64,000 nt of DNA from Alkalihalobacterium alkalinitrilicum (lineage in GTDB: Bacteria; Bacillota; Bacilli; Bacillales; Bacillaceae_F), in the NCBI RefSeq assembly GCF_002019605.1, contig NZ_KV917368.1, forward strand, positions 4,230,519 to 4,294,518. The letters run 5' to 3'. The notes below the pieces were generated by a model. The model did no database searches and was not told where the DNA came from. It saw only the letters and a program-made list of their open reading frames with translations. Position 1 is the stretch's first letter. Each line of letters opens with the position of its first letter. Position numbers and translations under genes: made by a program. This document shows positions 15,352 to 22,853 of the stretch, piece after piece.

Positions 15352-16695
15352 ATGGCTAGAAAGAAACCCATTAAAGTATTGCGTAAACAAAAGAAAACCG
15401 AAAATATTCAACGTTTCACTCAGAAACAGAATATTGGACGTGGTAGCCTTACGGCTAAAGAATTTTGTCTGCTTCAACGCATGTCTCACAGTTCTAAGGC
15501 GTTACGTAATGTGGGATTGTACACGTTGAAACAAAATTACTTAATTCACAATAAGATGGCGTCCACAAAAGAAGTAGACGCTGCAATGAAGGCAGATGTT
15601 AACTATTGGGGTGTTCAATCGAACTCCGTTCAAGCGATTCGCCGAACGTTGTATTCGGACGTGAAGAGCTTTTTTGAGGCGCTAAAAAAATGGAAGACGA
15701 ACTCAGATGCTTTCACTGGTCGTCCACAATTTCCGAAGTATTCTTCCACTACTGAGAAACGCATTATCGAAATCTACCAAGTTCCAAAAGTAGATAAAGA
15801 CGGGTACTGGTCAATTCCGATGAACGTTGAATTTAGAAAACATTTTGGTTCGATTAAAATTCGTATGCCTAAAAATTTGTTAAACAAGAAAATCTCATAC
15901 ATTGAAATAGTGCCAAAGCAAAAAGGTCGGTTCTTTGAGGTGCATTACACATATGAAATGCAAGTCGCTCAAATGAAGAAACAACCAACGACAACGATGA
16001 ATGCTTTGAGTTGCGATTTAGGTGTAGACTACTTGATGAGTTGTGCAACAAATCATGGCGATACGTTCTTGATGGATGGTAAAAAGATAAAGTCTATCAA
16101 CCAATATTTCAACAAAACGATAAGTGAGCTGCAAGAAAAAAATATCGAAAACGGAATATCAAAACGTGTTGTAACCAACCGTATAGCAAAACTTTGGAAC
16201 AAAAGAAGTAGTCAAATCAATGGTTATATCTCACAAGCCGTAGGCTTATTGTTTAAAAAAGTCAAACAGCTAAACATCGACACCATTGTTATTGGGTATA
16301 ACGCTGGTTGGAAACAAGAGTCCGATATGGGCAAAAAGAACAATCAACAATTTGTTCAAATTCCATTTCATAAACTGATTTCTGCCATCGAAAACAAATG
16401 CCTGAAAGAAGGCATTCGTTTCAAAAAACAAGAAGAAAGCTATACATCAAAAGCTAGTTTCTTAGATAGAGACACTATCCCTGTTTGGTCGAAGGACGAT
16501 AAGACGAACTACTTATTCAGTGGTAAACGTATACATCGTGGTCAGTATCAAAGTAAAACTGGACCATGTATCCACGCTGACATCAACGGGGCATTGAATA
16601 TTTTGCGTAAATCAGAAGTCGTAGAATTGGATGGAAATCTTAAAGTCAAAACTCCAATCAAATTGGAAGTACAAAAACGTAAAACTGTTGCTTAG
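15352..16695 (+). CDS. tnpB: TnpB RNA-guided nuclease homologue with an unusual RuvC-II site
   Basis: A 447-residue TnpB (OrfB_IS605). TnpB proteins are RNA-guided DNA nucleases, ancestors of Cas12, that use an RNA from the transposon right end. The basic N-terminus and wedge region are present. RuvC-I is D222 in CDLGVDY; RuvC-III is D410 in HADINGALNIL. At the RuvC-II position the usual IVIEDL-type glutamate is replaced by IGYNAGWKQ (314-322). A conserved-looking QEESYTSK (360-367) supplies candidate replacement glutamates at 361-362. The normal four-cysteine zinc ribbon before RuvC-III is absent. Start at 15352 follows GAAAGGTGG; an in-frame ATG at 15328 is less likely. Confidence 0.88.
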   Translation: MARKKPIKVLRKQKKTENIQRFTQKQNIGRGSLTAKEFCLLQRMSHSSKALRNVGLYTLKQNYLIHNKMASTKEVDAAMKADVNYWGVQSNSVQAIRRTLYSDVKSFFEALKKWKTNSDAFTGRPQFPKYSSTTEKRIIEIYQVPKVDKDGYWSIPMNVEFRKHFGSIKIRMPKNLLNKKISYIEIVPKQKGRFFEVHYTYEMQVAQMKKQPTTTMNALSCDLGVDYLMSCATNHGDTFLMDGKKIKSINQYFNKTISELQEKNIENGISKRVVTNRIAKLWNKRSSQINGYISQAVGLLFKKVKQLNIDTIVIGYNAGWKQESDMGKKNNQQFVQIPFHKLISAIENKCLKEGIRFKKQEESYTSKASFLDRDTIPVWSKDDKTNYLFSGKRIHRGQYQSKTGPCIHADINGALNILRKSEVVELDGNLKVKTPIKLEVQKRKTVA

Positions 16696-16995
16696 CGCAT
16701 AGTTTAGTGGGTGCGTCAACCATCCATGTGTACTCGACTTGTCGGGGCTTGTAGCACACGCCAGAGTAATCTGAGTGGTGGTTTCTTCCGTAAGGAAGAA
16801 TTGCTCTTTTTCGGAAGGGTGGTGCAAGTGGGAAAACGATAGATCGTCGCCAGTACCAACCAAAAACAGTGTTTGGGGAGTGCTTAATGACACTCGCTAT
16901 TCAGAGCGTCAAATCGTCATAACGAGGAGACCTGAGTAGCAAACCCAAGTCCCCACTGAAATAGGAACCACAAGGTTCTCAGTGGGGGTACGTTG
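16696..16995 (+). ncRNA. Candidate omega-RNA / right-end region of the tnpB element
   Basis: About 300 bases follow tnpB with no open frame but much structure: a TTCTTCC-GTAA-GGAAGAA hairpin (GNRA-type loop) near 16786-16803, a GAGTG/CACTC hairpin near 16877-16894, and the terminal hairpin CCCCACTGA...GGAACC-ACAA-GGTTC-TCAGTGGGG (16951-16987). In characterised TnpB systems the guide RNA scaffold comes from the 3' end of tnpB and the right end, and the guide is the DNA just beyond it, here expected after about 16990-16996. This is inference by analogy. Confidence 0.5.
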
Positions 16996-17005
16996 ACCTT
17001 ATAAA

Positions 17006-17420
17006 AGAGAGTCAATTTTCACAATACTGCAAAATAGTAAGATCAGGATTTTTACTAGAATGTAACATAATTTACATCCAGGGTACTATATACTACAAAA
17101 AATGCATCACATAGAATGGTTTTTCGCGCTAACAGCTATGAACATTATCCCCTACATTTTCCAATTAACTAGAAATAACCGTTAAACTTTACAGTGACCC
17201 CCTTCGAATTGAAATAAAATTGTAATAAAAATCAACACCTATGTAAAAATAATGGTGTTATAATGTATGAGATGAGAAAAAACGACATAAAGTGAGGTTG
17301 TCATTTAAGGTTCAACAGCAATCCTCATAGAATAACAGCTAGTGGAGTCCTTCATAAAAATGATTGACTTTTATTTTAATGAAAAAAAGAATTGAAGCGA
17401 AACTCAACCAGATGTAGGAA
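17006..17420. other. AT-rich spacer before ftsE
   Basis: No gene is visible. The region holds the extended -10 promoter at 17255-17264 and a leader of about 160 nt before ftsE. Confidence 0.4.
17256..17264 (+). promoter_or_regulatory. Extended -10 promoter before ftsEX
   Basis: TGTTATAAT (TG-N-TATAAT) lies at 17256-17264 without a good -35. It overlaps an AACACC...GGTGTT inverted repeat (17234-17259), which could be a regulator site. Confidence 0.45.
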
Positions 17421-17429
17421 GTGATTGTG

Positions 17430-18116
17430 TTGATAGATATGAAAGATGTTTGGAAAACGTATCCTAATGGTGTTAGTGCTATTAACGGGATTGATATATC
17501 GATAGGTAAAGGCGAGTTTGTATATGTAGTAGGTCCTAGTGGTGCGGGGAAATCGACTTTTATTAAAATGATGTATCGTGAAGAAAAACCAACAAAAGGT
17601 GATATTTCTATTAATGGTACAAACCTTGCCAAGTTAAAAAATAGACAAGTTCCGATTTTTCGTCGAAACATTGGTGTTGTTTTTCAGGACTTTAAACTAT
17701 TACCTAAACTATCAGTGTATGAAAACGTAGCGTTTGCGTTAGAAGTAATTGAAGAAAATCCGGCGACCATTAAGCGAAAAGTAATGAACGTATTGGAAAT
17801 CGTCAAGTTAAAAAATAAAGCTCGGTTTCTTCCTGGTGAACTATCAGGTGGAGAACAACAACGGGTAGCGATTGCGCGTGCTATCGTCAATAGTCCGAAC
17901 GTTTTAATTGCGGACGAGCCTACGGGTAACCTTGATCCAGATACAGCTTGGGAAATTATGGACACTTTAGAGGAAATTAATAATCGAGGAACGACGATCG
18001 TTATGGCTACGCACAATAAAGAAATTGTAAATACGATTAAAAAACGTGTAATTGCTATTGAGGGCGGAAGAGTTGTTCGCGATGAAATAAGGGGGAACTA
18101 CGGATATGAAATTTAG
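17430..18116 (+). CDS. ftsE: Cell-division ABC transporter ATPase FtsE
   Basis: FtsE is the cytoplasmic ATPase of the FtsEX complex, which in Bacillus activates a peptidoglycan endopeptidase (CwlO) rather than transporting a substrate. About 228 residues: Walker A GPSGAGKS (about residues 35-42), signature LSGGEQQRVAIARA, Walker B VLIADEPTGNLDP and the H-loop ATHNKE. The start is taken at TTG 17430, giving MIDMKDVWKTYPNGV as in relatives, with AGGAAG a suitable distance upstream; GTG codons at 17421 and 17427 are alternatives. It overlaps ftsX by 11 bases. Confidence 0.95.
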   Translation: MIDMKDVWKTYPNGVSAINGIDISIGKGEFVYVVGPSGAGKSTFIKMMYREEKPTKGDISINGTNLAKLKNRQVPIFRRNIGVVFQDFKLLPKLSVYENVAFALEVIEENPATIKRKVMNVLEIVKLKNKARFLPGELSGGEQQRVAIARAIVNSPNVLIADEPTGNLDPDTAWEIMDTLEEINNRGTTIVMATHNKEIVNTIKKRVIAIEGGRVVRDEIRGNYGYEI

Positions 18117-18999
18117 AACCCTTACTCGACACGGTAAAGAAGGCTTTAAAAACATTGGCCGAAATGGTTGGATGTCCTTCGCTTCAATAAGTGCCGTTAC
18201 GATTATGCTCTTTCTAGTAGGGATTTTTCTTTTGTTAATACTTAATATGAATCATCTCGCTTCAACAGTGGAAGAGGATGTTGAAATCCATGTTTATATT
18301 GATTTAACAGCTGATGAAGAGCAACAAGAAGAGTTGAGACAAGAAATAGAAGATGTGCAGTATGTTGAAAATGTCGAGTATGTTGACCGTGATGCAGGAC
18401 TTGATCAGTTTATCGACAGTATGGACGAAATGGCACCTGTGTTTGAAGGGTTGCGTTCGGAAAATCCATTTAATGATAAATTTGTTGTAAGAGCAGAAAC
18501 ACCTCAGTTAACAGAAATGGTTGCTGCTGAAATTGAGGTACTTCCTAGTGTAGATACCGTTAATTTTGGTAAAGATGTCGTGGATCGACTATTTGCAGTG
18601 ACTGATTTTATGCGTACGTTTGGTATTGTTTTAATTGCAGGTATGATGTTTACGGCTATGTTCCTTATTTCTAACACGATAAAAATGACAATCGTTGCTA
18701 GAAAACCAGAAATTACGATTATGAGATTAGTAGGAGCAACTAATGGGTTTATTCGCTGGCCATTCTTTGTTGAAGGCTTGTTAATTGGTGTAATCGGAGC
18801 TTTGATCCCTATTATCCTACTAATTACAGGATATTCTTATTTCTATGAGATTATGAGTACTAGACTTGAAGTTATGTTTTTTGAACTCATTCCTGTTTTC
18901 CCAGCTATCTATCAAGTGGCAGGTATACTCCTAGTTATCGGCGCGTTTATTGGCGTTTGGGGAAGTATGATGAGCGTACGAAAATTTTTAAAAGCTTAA
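18106..18999 (+). CDS. ftsX: Cell-division ABC transporter permease FtsX
   Basis: A 297-residue membrane partner of FtsE. It has four transmembrane segments (about 22-45, 170-195, 220-245, 265-290), a large extracellular domain between the first two (about 46-165, rich in acidic residues) that contacts the hydrolase, and the MacB/FtsX C-terminal fold with TIMRLVGAT, the usual coupling motif. The ATG follows AGGGGGAACT inside the ftsE end, so the two are translationally coupled. Confidence 0.95.
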   Translation: MKFRTLTRHGKEGFKNIGRNGWMSFASISAVTIMLFLVGIFLLLILNMNHLASTVEEDVEIHVYIDLTADEEQQEELRQEIEDVQYVENVEYVDRDAGLDQFIDSMDEMAPVFEGLRSENPFNDKFVVRAETPQLTEMVAAEIEVLPSVDTVNFGKDVVDRLFAVTDFMRTFGIVLIAGMMFTAMFLISNTIKMTIVARKPEITIMRLVGATNGFIRWPFFVEGLLIGVIGALIPIILLITGYSYFYEIMSTRLEVMFFELIPVFPAIYQVAGILLVIGAFIGVWGSMMSVRKFLKA

Positions 19000-19038
19000 A
19001 GAAAATAACAAACGATTAAGGACGAGGAGGACTGTTGG

Positions 19039-20361
19039 ATGAGGCGAAGGAGTACTTTAGTCTTACTAGCGTTCATTATATCTGCAAGTACGATATTTAC
19101 TGGAGTTGGATATGATTCAGTTCGAGCAAATTCGACAATAGAAAATAAACTAAAAGATATTCAAGATGAACGCCAAGAAGTGCAAAAAGAAGCTGAACAG
19201 AAAGCAGCGGAATTGAAAAAAGTTGAGGCGGAACAAAATCAAATCAGTGCTGACATTCGTAAGATAGATACGGAAGTTGCTGACACGGATAAAAAAATCA
19301 ATCAAAAACAGGCAGAAATTGAAGAAGTTCGTGAAGAAATCGAGCTGTTACAAGAAGAGATTGTCATCATCGAAAAGCGAATCGAGGAACGTGATGAACT
19401 ATTAAAAGATAGAGCCCGTTCGATGTACCAAAATGGTGGGAGTGTCAATTACCTTGAAGTTATCCTAGGTGCGAAGAGCTTTGGAGATTTTCTTGATCGT
19501 TTAAGTGCTCTTTCTATGATTGCTCAGCAAGACCGAAGTATCTTAGAAGCACATTTAGAAGATCATAGATTACTAGAAGAAGCAAAAGCAGAAATCGAAG
19601 AACAGTTAATTAAATTAGAAGGTCACCTTGTAGAACTTGAACGGTTAATGGCCCATCTAGAACAACAAAAGAAAGAAAAAGATCGTATGATGCAAAAACT
19701 CATTGAACAAGGTGAAGAAATTCATGCTCATCTTGGTAAAATTGACGATGAAGATCAAGTTTTAGCTCAACAAGAAAGAGCGATGCAAGAAGAGCTAGAA
19801 GCTTGGAAAGAGCGAGAAAGACAAAAAGAGTTAGAAAAGCAACGTGAATTAGAAAGACAAAAACAAGAGCAACAACAAAACCAACAGCCAAGTCGTAGTA
19901 GTACTCCAACTTCTACCTCTACAGTGGAGTCTGCTCCTTCAAGTGGAAGTGGCGTCTTGATGCGTCCAGTAAATGGACGAGTTTCCTCTTCTTACGGTAT
20001 GCGAATTCATCCTGTTCATGGTGGAGGAAGAATGCACCACGGGATTGATATAGCGGCTAGTACAGGAACACCAATTTATGCTTCGGAAGCTGGAACGGTG
20101 ATTGCTGCTAGGTATATGAATGGCTATGGAAATACGGTTATGATTTCACATAATGTAAATGGACAAGTATTGACGACTCTTTATGCTCATATGAATTCGA
20201 TGTCGGTCTCGAATGGACAACGTGTCAGTCGTGGTCAATCGATCGGTACAGTGGGAGCAACGGGAACAGCAACAGGTCCTCACTTACATTTTGAAGTTCA
20301 TGCTGGTCCATGGAATAACGCTAAGTCCAATTCGGTGAACCCGATGAACTATATCCAATAG
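19039..20361 (+). CDS. Secreted coiled-coil M23 peptidoglycan hydrolase, likely FtsEX-activated
   Basis: A 440-residue exported protein. It has a signal peptide (residues 1-31, cleavage after a VRANS-like site), a long coiled coil (about 32-275, very Glu/Gln/Lys rich, two antiparallel halves as in EnvC, PcsB and CwlO), a Ser/Thr/Pro-rich linker, and a C-terminal M23 (LytM) domain. Zinc ligands are visible as H and D in HHGIDIAAS and the HLH of GPHLHFEVH. GGACGAGGAGG precedes the ATG. Its place right after ftsEX, the coiled coil and the intact metallopeptidase site suggest it is the hydrolase gated by FtsEX. EnvC-like activators lack the metal ligands, so this one should be enzymatically active. 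Confidence 0.85.
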   Translation: MRRRSTLVLLAFIISASTIFTGVGYDSVRANSTIENKLKDIQDERQEVQKEAEQKAAELKKVEAEQNQISADIRKIDTEVADTDKKINQKQAEIEEVREEIELLQEEIVIIEKRIEERDELLKDRARSMYQNGGSVNYLEVILGAKSFGDFLDRLSALSMIAQQDRSILEAHLEDHRLLEEAKAEIEEQLIKLEGHLVELERLMAHLEQQKKEKDRMMQKLIEQGEEIHAHLGKIDDEDQVLAQQERAMQEELEAWKERERQKELEKQRELERQKQEQQQNQQPSRSSTPTSTSTVESAPSSGSGVLMRPVNGRVSSSYGMRIHPVHGGGRMHHGIDIAASTGTPIYASEAGTVIAARYMNGYGNTVMISHNVNGQVLTTLYAHMNSMSVSNGQRVSRGQSIGTVGATGTATGPHLHFEVHAGPWNNAKSNSVNPMNYIQ

Positions 20362-20385
20362 TTTCATCCTATTAATAAATACAAG

Positions 20386-20424
20386 AAGCGTGTTAATCAT
20401 GAATGAGTGATTAGCACGCTTTTT
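20386..20424 (+). terminator. Terminator of the ftsEX operon
   Basis: AAGCGTGTTAATCA (20386-20399) pairs with TGATTAGCACGCTT (20408-20421), one mismatch-like G-T, followed by TTTT. Confidence 0.8.
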
Positions 20425-20439
20425 GTGAGGATCATAAGT

Positions 20440-20473
20440 AAAACCCGATTGTATAAATTACAATCGGGTTTTC
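20440..20473 (-). terminator. Terminator of the HxlR regulator gene
   Basis: AAAACCCGATTGTA (20440-20453) pairs with TACAATCGGGTTTT; on the minus strand it ends in TTTTA just after the regulator stop codon. Symmetric, so it can work in both directions. Confidence 0.8.
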
Positions 20474-20477
20474 GTTA

Positions 20478-20810
20478 TTACTTGGTTGTTTCGTCCATGT
20501 TAATCCATGTTTGCGACCACTTTTCGATTTCCTGCATAAGTGGTTCTAAAGATAAGCCTTTTTCGGTCAATGAATATTCAATTCGAACAGGAGTTTCTGG
20601 GAAAATTTCACGTTTAACAATTCCTTGACTTTCCAATTCTTTCAATCTCTCTGAAAGAAGTCTTCCACTAATGCCTATGGCTGATTCGATCGTGCAAAAC
20701 CGTTGTTGACCTGAAAGTAATTGATAAATAATCAAGCCAGTCCAACGCTTACTTAAAATACCCATAGCTTCTTCAAATCTAGGACAGAGTTGAGATTTGT
20801 TCATATTCAA
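20478..20810 (-). CDS. HxlR/YodB-type transcriptional regulator
   Basis: A 110-residue winged-helix repressor of the HxlR (DUF24) family. It begins MNMNKSQLCPRFEEAMGIL with one conserved N-terminal cysteine (Cys9), the residue that YodB, CatR and HypR use to sense quinones and electrophiles. The helix-turn-helix spans about 30-70 (IESAIGISGRLLSERLKELE) and the wing about 75-90. It is divergent from a DoxX gene and a nitroreductase gene, the same partner types controlled by YodB and CatR (catDE, yodC). It probably represses them and itself from the operator near 20915. Confidence 0.88.
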   Translation of the reverse strand: MNMNKSQLCPRFEEAMGILSKRWTGLIIYQLLSGQQRFCTIESAIGISGRLLSERLKELESQGIVKREIFPETPVRIEYSLTEKGLSLEPLMQEIEKWSQTWINMDETTK

Positions 20811-20883
20811 TCACTCCTAATACGTTTATCATACCATAAAAATTAAAAAACGATAACAATATTACTTTTTATAAATAAGTTAC

Positions 20884-20912
20884 TTGACACAGGTGAATTA
20901 TTAAAATATACT
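20884..20912 (+). promoter_or_regulatory. Sigma-A promoter of the DoxX/nitroreductase operon
   Basis: TTGACA (20884-20889) and TATACT (20907-20912) with 17-base spacing, close to consensus. Confidence 0.85.
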
Positions 20913-20913
20913 T

Positions 20914-20930
20914 ACTTACATAAAGTAAGT
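20914..20930 (+). promoter_or_regulatory. Palindromic operator TTAC-N5-GTAA for the HxlR regulator
   Basis: ACTTACATAAAGTAAGT is a perfect palindrome around a 5-base centre, located right after the -10 box where a bound repressor would block initiation. TTAC-N5-GTAA is the type of site reported for CatR/YodB-class regulators. Confidence 0.7.
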
Positions 20931-20988
20931 TAATAACTAAACTTACAATATATCAATCATAAATATAGAAACTAAAGGAGTGGAGCAC

Positions 20989-21381
20989 ATGTTAAAAAAG
21001 CACGAAGTAGGTGCATTTATTTTAAGGGTAGTTTTAGGTCTTTCGTTTTTCATTCATGGGTTAGATAAATTCCAAGCGGGGATTGGGAATATTGCTGGAT
21101 TTTTTGAAAGCCTAGGGATCCCTGGTTTTCTAGCTTATGTGGTTGCTTTAATAGAGCTAGTTGGTGGGATTGCCCTCGTTTTAGGAATTGGGACAAGAGT
21201 GGTTTCTATCTTAATAGCTATTATTATGGTTGGAGCCGTATTCACATTTAAATTTTCAGTAGGGTTTTTAGATGGATATGAATTGGACTTAGCATTTTTA
21301 GCAATGTCTATTTATCTAGCAATTACGAATAAATCAGCGTATGCAGTAGATAATGTAATTTTCTCTTCTAAACAAGAATAA
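20989..21381 (+). CDS. DoxX family membrane protein (CatD-like)
   Basis: A 130-residue integral membrane protein with four predicted helices and the DoxX signature FIHGLDKFQAGIGNI near the first loop. CatD and MhqP-type DoxX proteins belong to quinone and thiol-stress operons in bacilli; the exact reaction is not settled. The ATG at 20989 follows AAAGGAGTGG, and an in-frame GTG at 20980 lies inside the ribosome binding site. It is the first gene of the operon with the nitroreductase, under the operator at 20914-20930. Confidence 0.85.
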   Translation: MLKKHEVGAFILRVVLGLSFFIHGLDKFQAGIGNIAGFFESLGIPGFLAYVVALIELVGGIALVLGIGTRVVSILIAIIMVGAVFTFKFSVGFLDGYELDLAFLAMSIYLAITNKSAYAVDNVIFSSKQE

Positions 21382-21417
21382 ACGAGAAACTCAAATATTG
21401 TATAAGAGGTGTTTTTA

Positions 21418-22074
21418 ATGGGATTATTAACTAAATTTTTTGGAGAGTCATCTGCAGAAGCAAACGGTGGCAATCATGCAACAGATTTTTATTCAGCAGT
21501 GGAAGCAAGACGTTCGATCTATGGTATTAGTAAAGAAGCAGTAGTTTCTGATGCTAGAATTCAAGAAGTGATCGAGTATGCGGTTAAGCACACTCCTTCA
21601 GCATTCAACGCACAAACACAAAGAGTTGTTGTATTACTAGGGGAACATCATGATAAATTATGGGATATAACGACAGAAACGTTGAAAAAAATTGTTCCTG
21701 AAAATGACTTTGCAGATACGCAAGGAAAAATGGACGCTTTTAGAAGTGGATACGGAACTATTCTTTTTTTTGAAGAACAAAGTATTATTGAGTCTTTACA
21801 AGAGCAATTTCCATTATATGAAGATAAATTTCCAGTGTGGTCGAGTGAAGGAAATGGAATGCTTCAATATGTTGTTTGGACTTCGTTAGAATTAGAAGGC
21901 TTTGGAGTAAACTTGCAACATTACAACCCACTAATTGATGAAGAAGTAAAACAACAGTGGGGTATTCCAACGACTTGGAAGCTAGCGGCGCAAATGCCAT
22001 TTGGTAAGCCGACTACACCAGCTGGAGCAAAAGAATTTCAACCAATAGAAGAGCGTATGAAAGTATTTAAATAA
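21418..22074 (+). CDS. Nitroreductase family oxidoreductase (YodC/HBN1-like)
   Basis: A 218-residue FMN-dependent oxidoreductase fold related to the fungal HBN1/FRM2 group. Family features include FYSAVEARRSIYGISK near the N-terminus (phosphate-binding arginines), VKHTPSAFNAQTQRVVVLLG, and a C-terminal QMPFGKPTTPAGAKEFQPIEERM tail typical of the oxygen-insensitive nitroreductase-like group. It would reduce quinones or nitro compounds with NAD(P)H. ATG 21418 follows AAGAGGTG; 27-37 bases separate it from doxX, so they are co-transcribed. Confidence 0.88.
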   Translation: MGLLTKFFGESSAEANGGNHATDFYSAVEARRSIYGISKEAVVSDARIQEVIEYAVKHTPSAFNAQTQRVVVLLGEHHDKLWDITTETLKKIVPENDFADTQGKMDAFRSGYGTILFFEEQSIIESLQEQFPLYEDKFPVWSSEGNGMLQYVVWTSLELEGFGVNLQHYNPLIDEEVKQQWGIPTTWKLAAQMPFGKPTTPAGAKEFQPIEERMKVFK

Positions 22075-22171
22075 AAAATTGAGTCAACGCCACTAAACGT
22101 TCGATAAAAATACAGTTGTACATTTAACCGAATCATTGATCATTCTTAAGTAATTGAAGGAGGTGAATGAA

Positions 22172-22261
22172 ATGGGGAAATGTGCATGTGGAAACACGCA
22201 AGACGCTAAAGGAAATTGCGATGGTTCGCATTTAAAGATTAAAACGCAAGACAAAAAGTAA
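22172..22261 (+). CDS. Miniature CDGSH-like iron-sulphur protein (29 residues)
   Basis: A very short gene behind a near-perfect GAAGGAGGTGA eight bases before the ATG. It encodes MGKCACGNTQD, a short turn, then CDGSH and a basic tail. The cysteines and histidine follow the CDGSH 2Fe-2S pattern C-x-C-x2-T-xn-C-D-G-S-H with one extra residue and no proline in the loop. Only the cluster-binding loop is present, so an isolated peptide would need to dimerise or join a partner. It sits 97 bases after the nitroreductase gene, perhaps in the same redox operon. Confidence 0.65.
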   Translation: MGKCACGNTQDAKGNCDGSHLKIKTQDKK

Positions 22262-22383
22262 GCGGCAATGAATGACCTAACATATTAACACGACTATGCC
22301 ATGTAAAAATCGTCGATAAGCCGTGTTGAACTGAGACGTCCTCCCTAATAAGCTTGTCTCAATTTAAATAGTACTAAACTCTG

Positions 22384-22425
22384 CTAAACAATGGCCTACC
22401 TTTAAAAAAGGTAGGCTGTTTATTT
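22384..22425 (+). terminator. Terminator after the redox operon
   Basis: GCCTACCTTT and AAAGGTAGGC form a strong stem extended by AAACA/TGTTT, followed by ATTTTA (about 22386-22425). Confidence 0.8.
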
Positions 22426-22426
22426 T

Positions 22427-22635
22427 ATCCCGCAACAACTGGCAGTAATACCCGCACTTCAGGACTTTTAGGAATTAAAGAAGGATAAGTGGGGGATAAA
22501 CTGCCAGTAACAAAATGAACACAGACTAAATGCGCCACGTCATGTGGCAACGTCTGTGTGACCCACATCGTGTGGGCCTCAACTAACCATCAGTAAGGGA
22601 AAAGGAAAACCCATCCCTGATGGAAGTTTCTCTTA
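22427..22635 (+). repeat. Dispersed structured repeat, copy R1
   Basis: About 205 bases with four successive hairpins: ACTGGCAGT (22438-22446) with ACTGCCAGT (22500-22508); CACAGAC with GTCTGTG enclosing GCCAC/GTGGC (about 22520-22558); CCCACATCGTGTGGG; and CCATCAG with CTGATGG. It is closely similar along its whole length to copy R2 at 33629-33836 and partly to those at 25735 and 42445. No open frame. Confidence 0.75.
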
Positions 22636-22853
22636 AAAAAAACTAAATTCAAGACTCCAAAACTCAGTTCACCCTATAATTAATACAAGTTTGTTTAGTT
22701 ACAGAAGGTTCACTTTATTCTCGACTCAGCTTGTAGTATAGTAGTAAATAGGAAAAATCATAAATTGTACAGGCTAACATATACTAACTATATGAATAGT
22801 AGGGCATTGCATCTATTGGATGTAGTGCCTTTTCTGCAAGAGAGGTGGAGAGC

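Larger units (their letters stand above)
15280..17005 (+). mobile_element. IS200/IS605-type element carrying only tnpB (boundaries approximate)
   Basis: The element has tnpB at 15352-16695, a small left hairpin (TCAATAG/CTATTGA near 15303-15327) and a strong right-end hairpin at 16951-16987. No tnpA gene is present, so it depends on a helper transposase or is immobile. The exact ends cannot be fixed without another copy. Confidence 0.65.
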
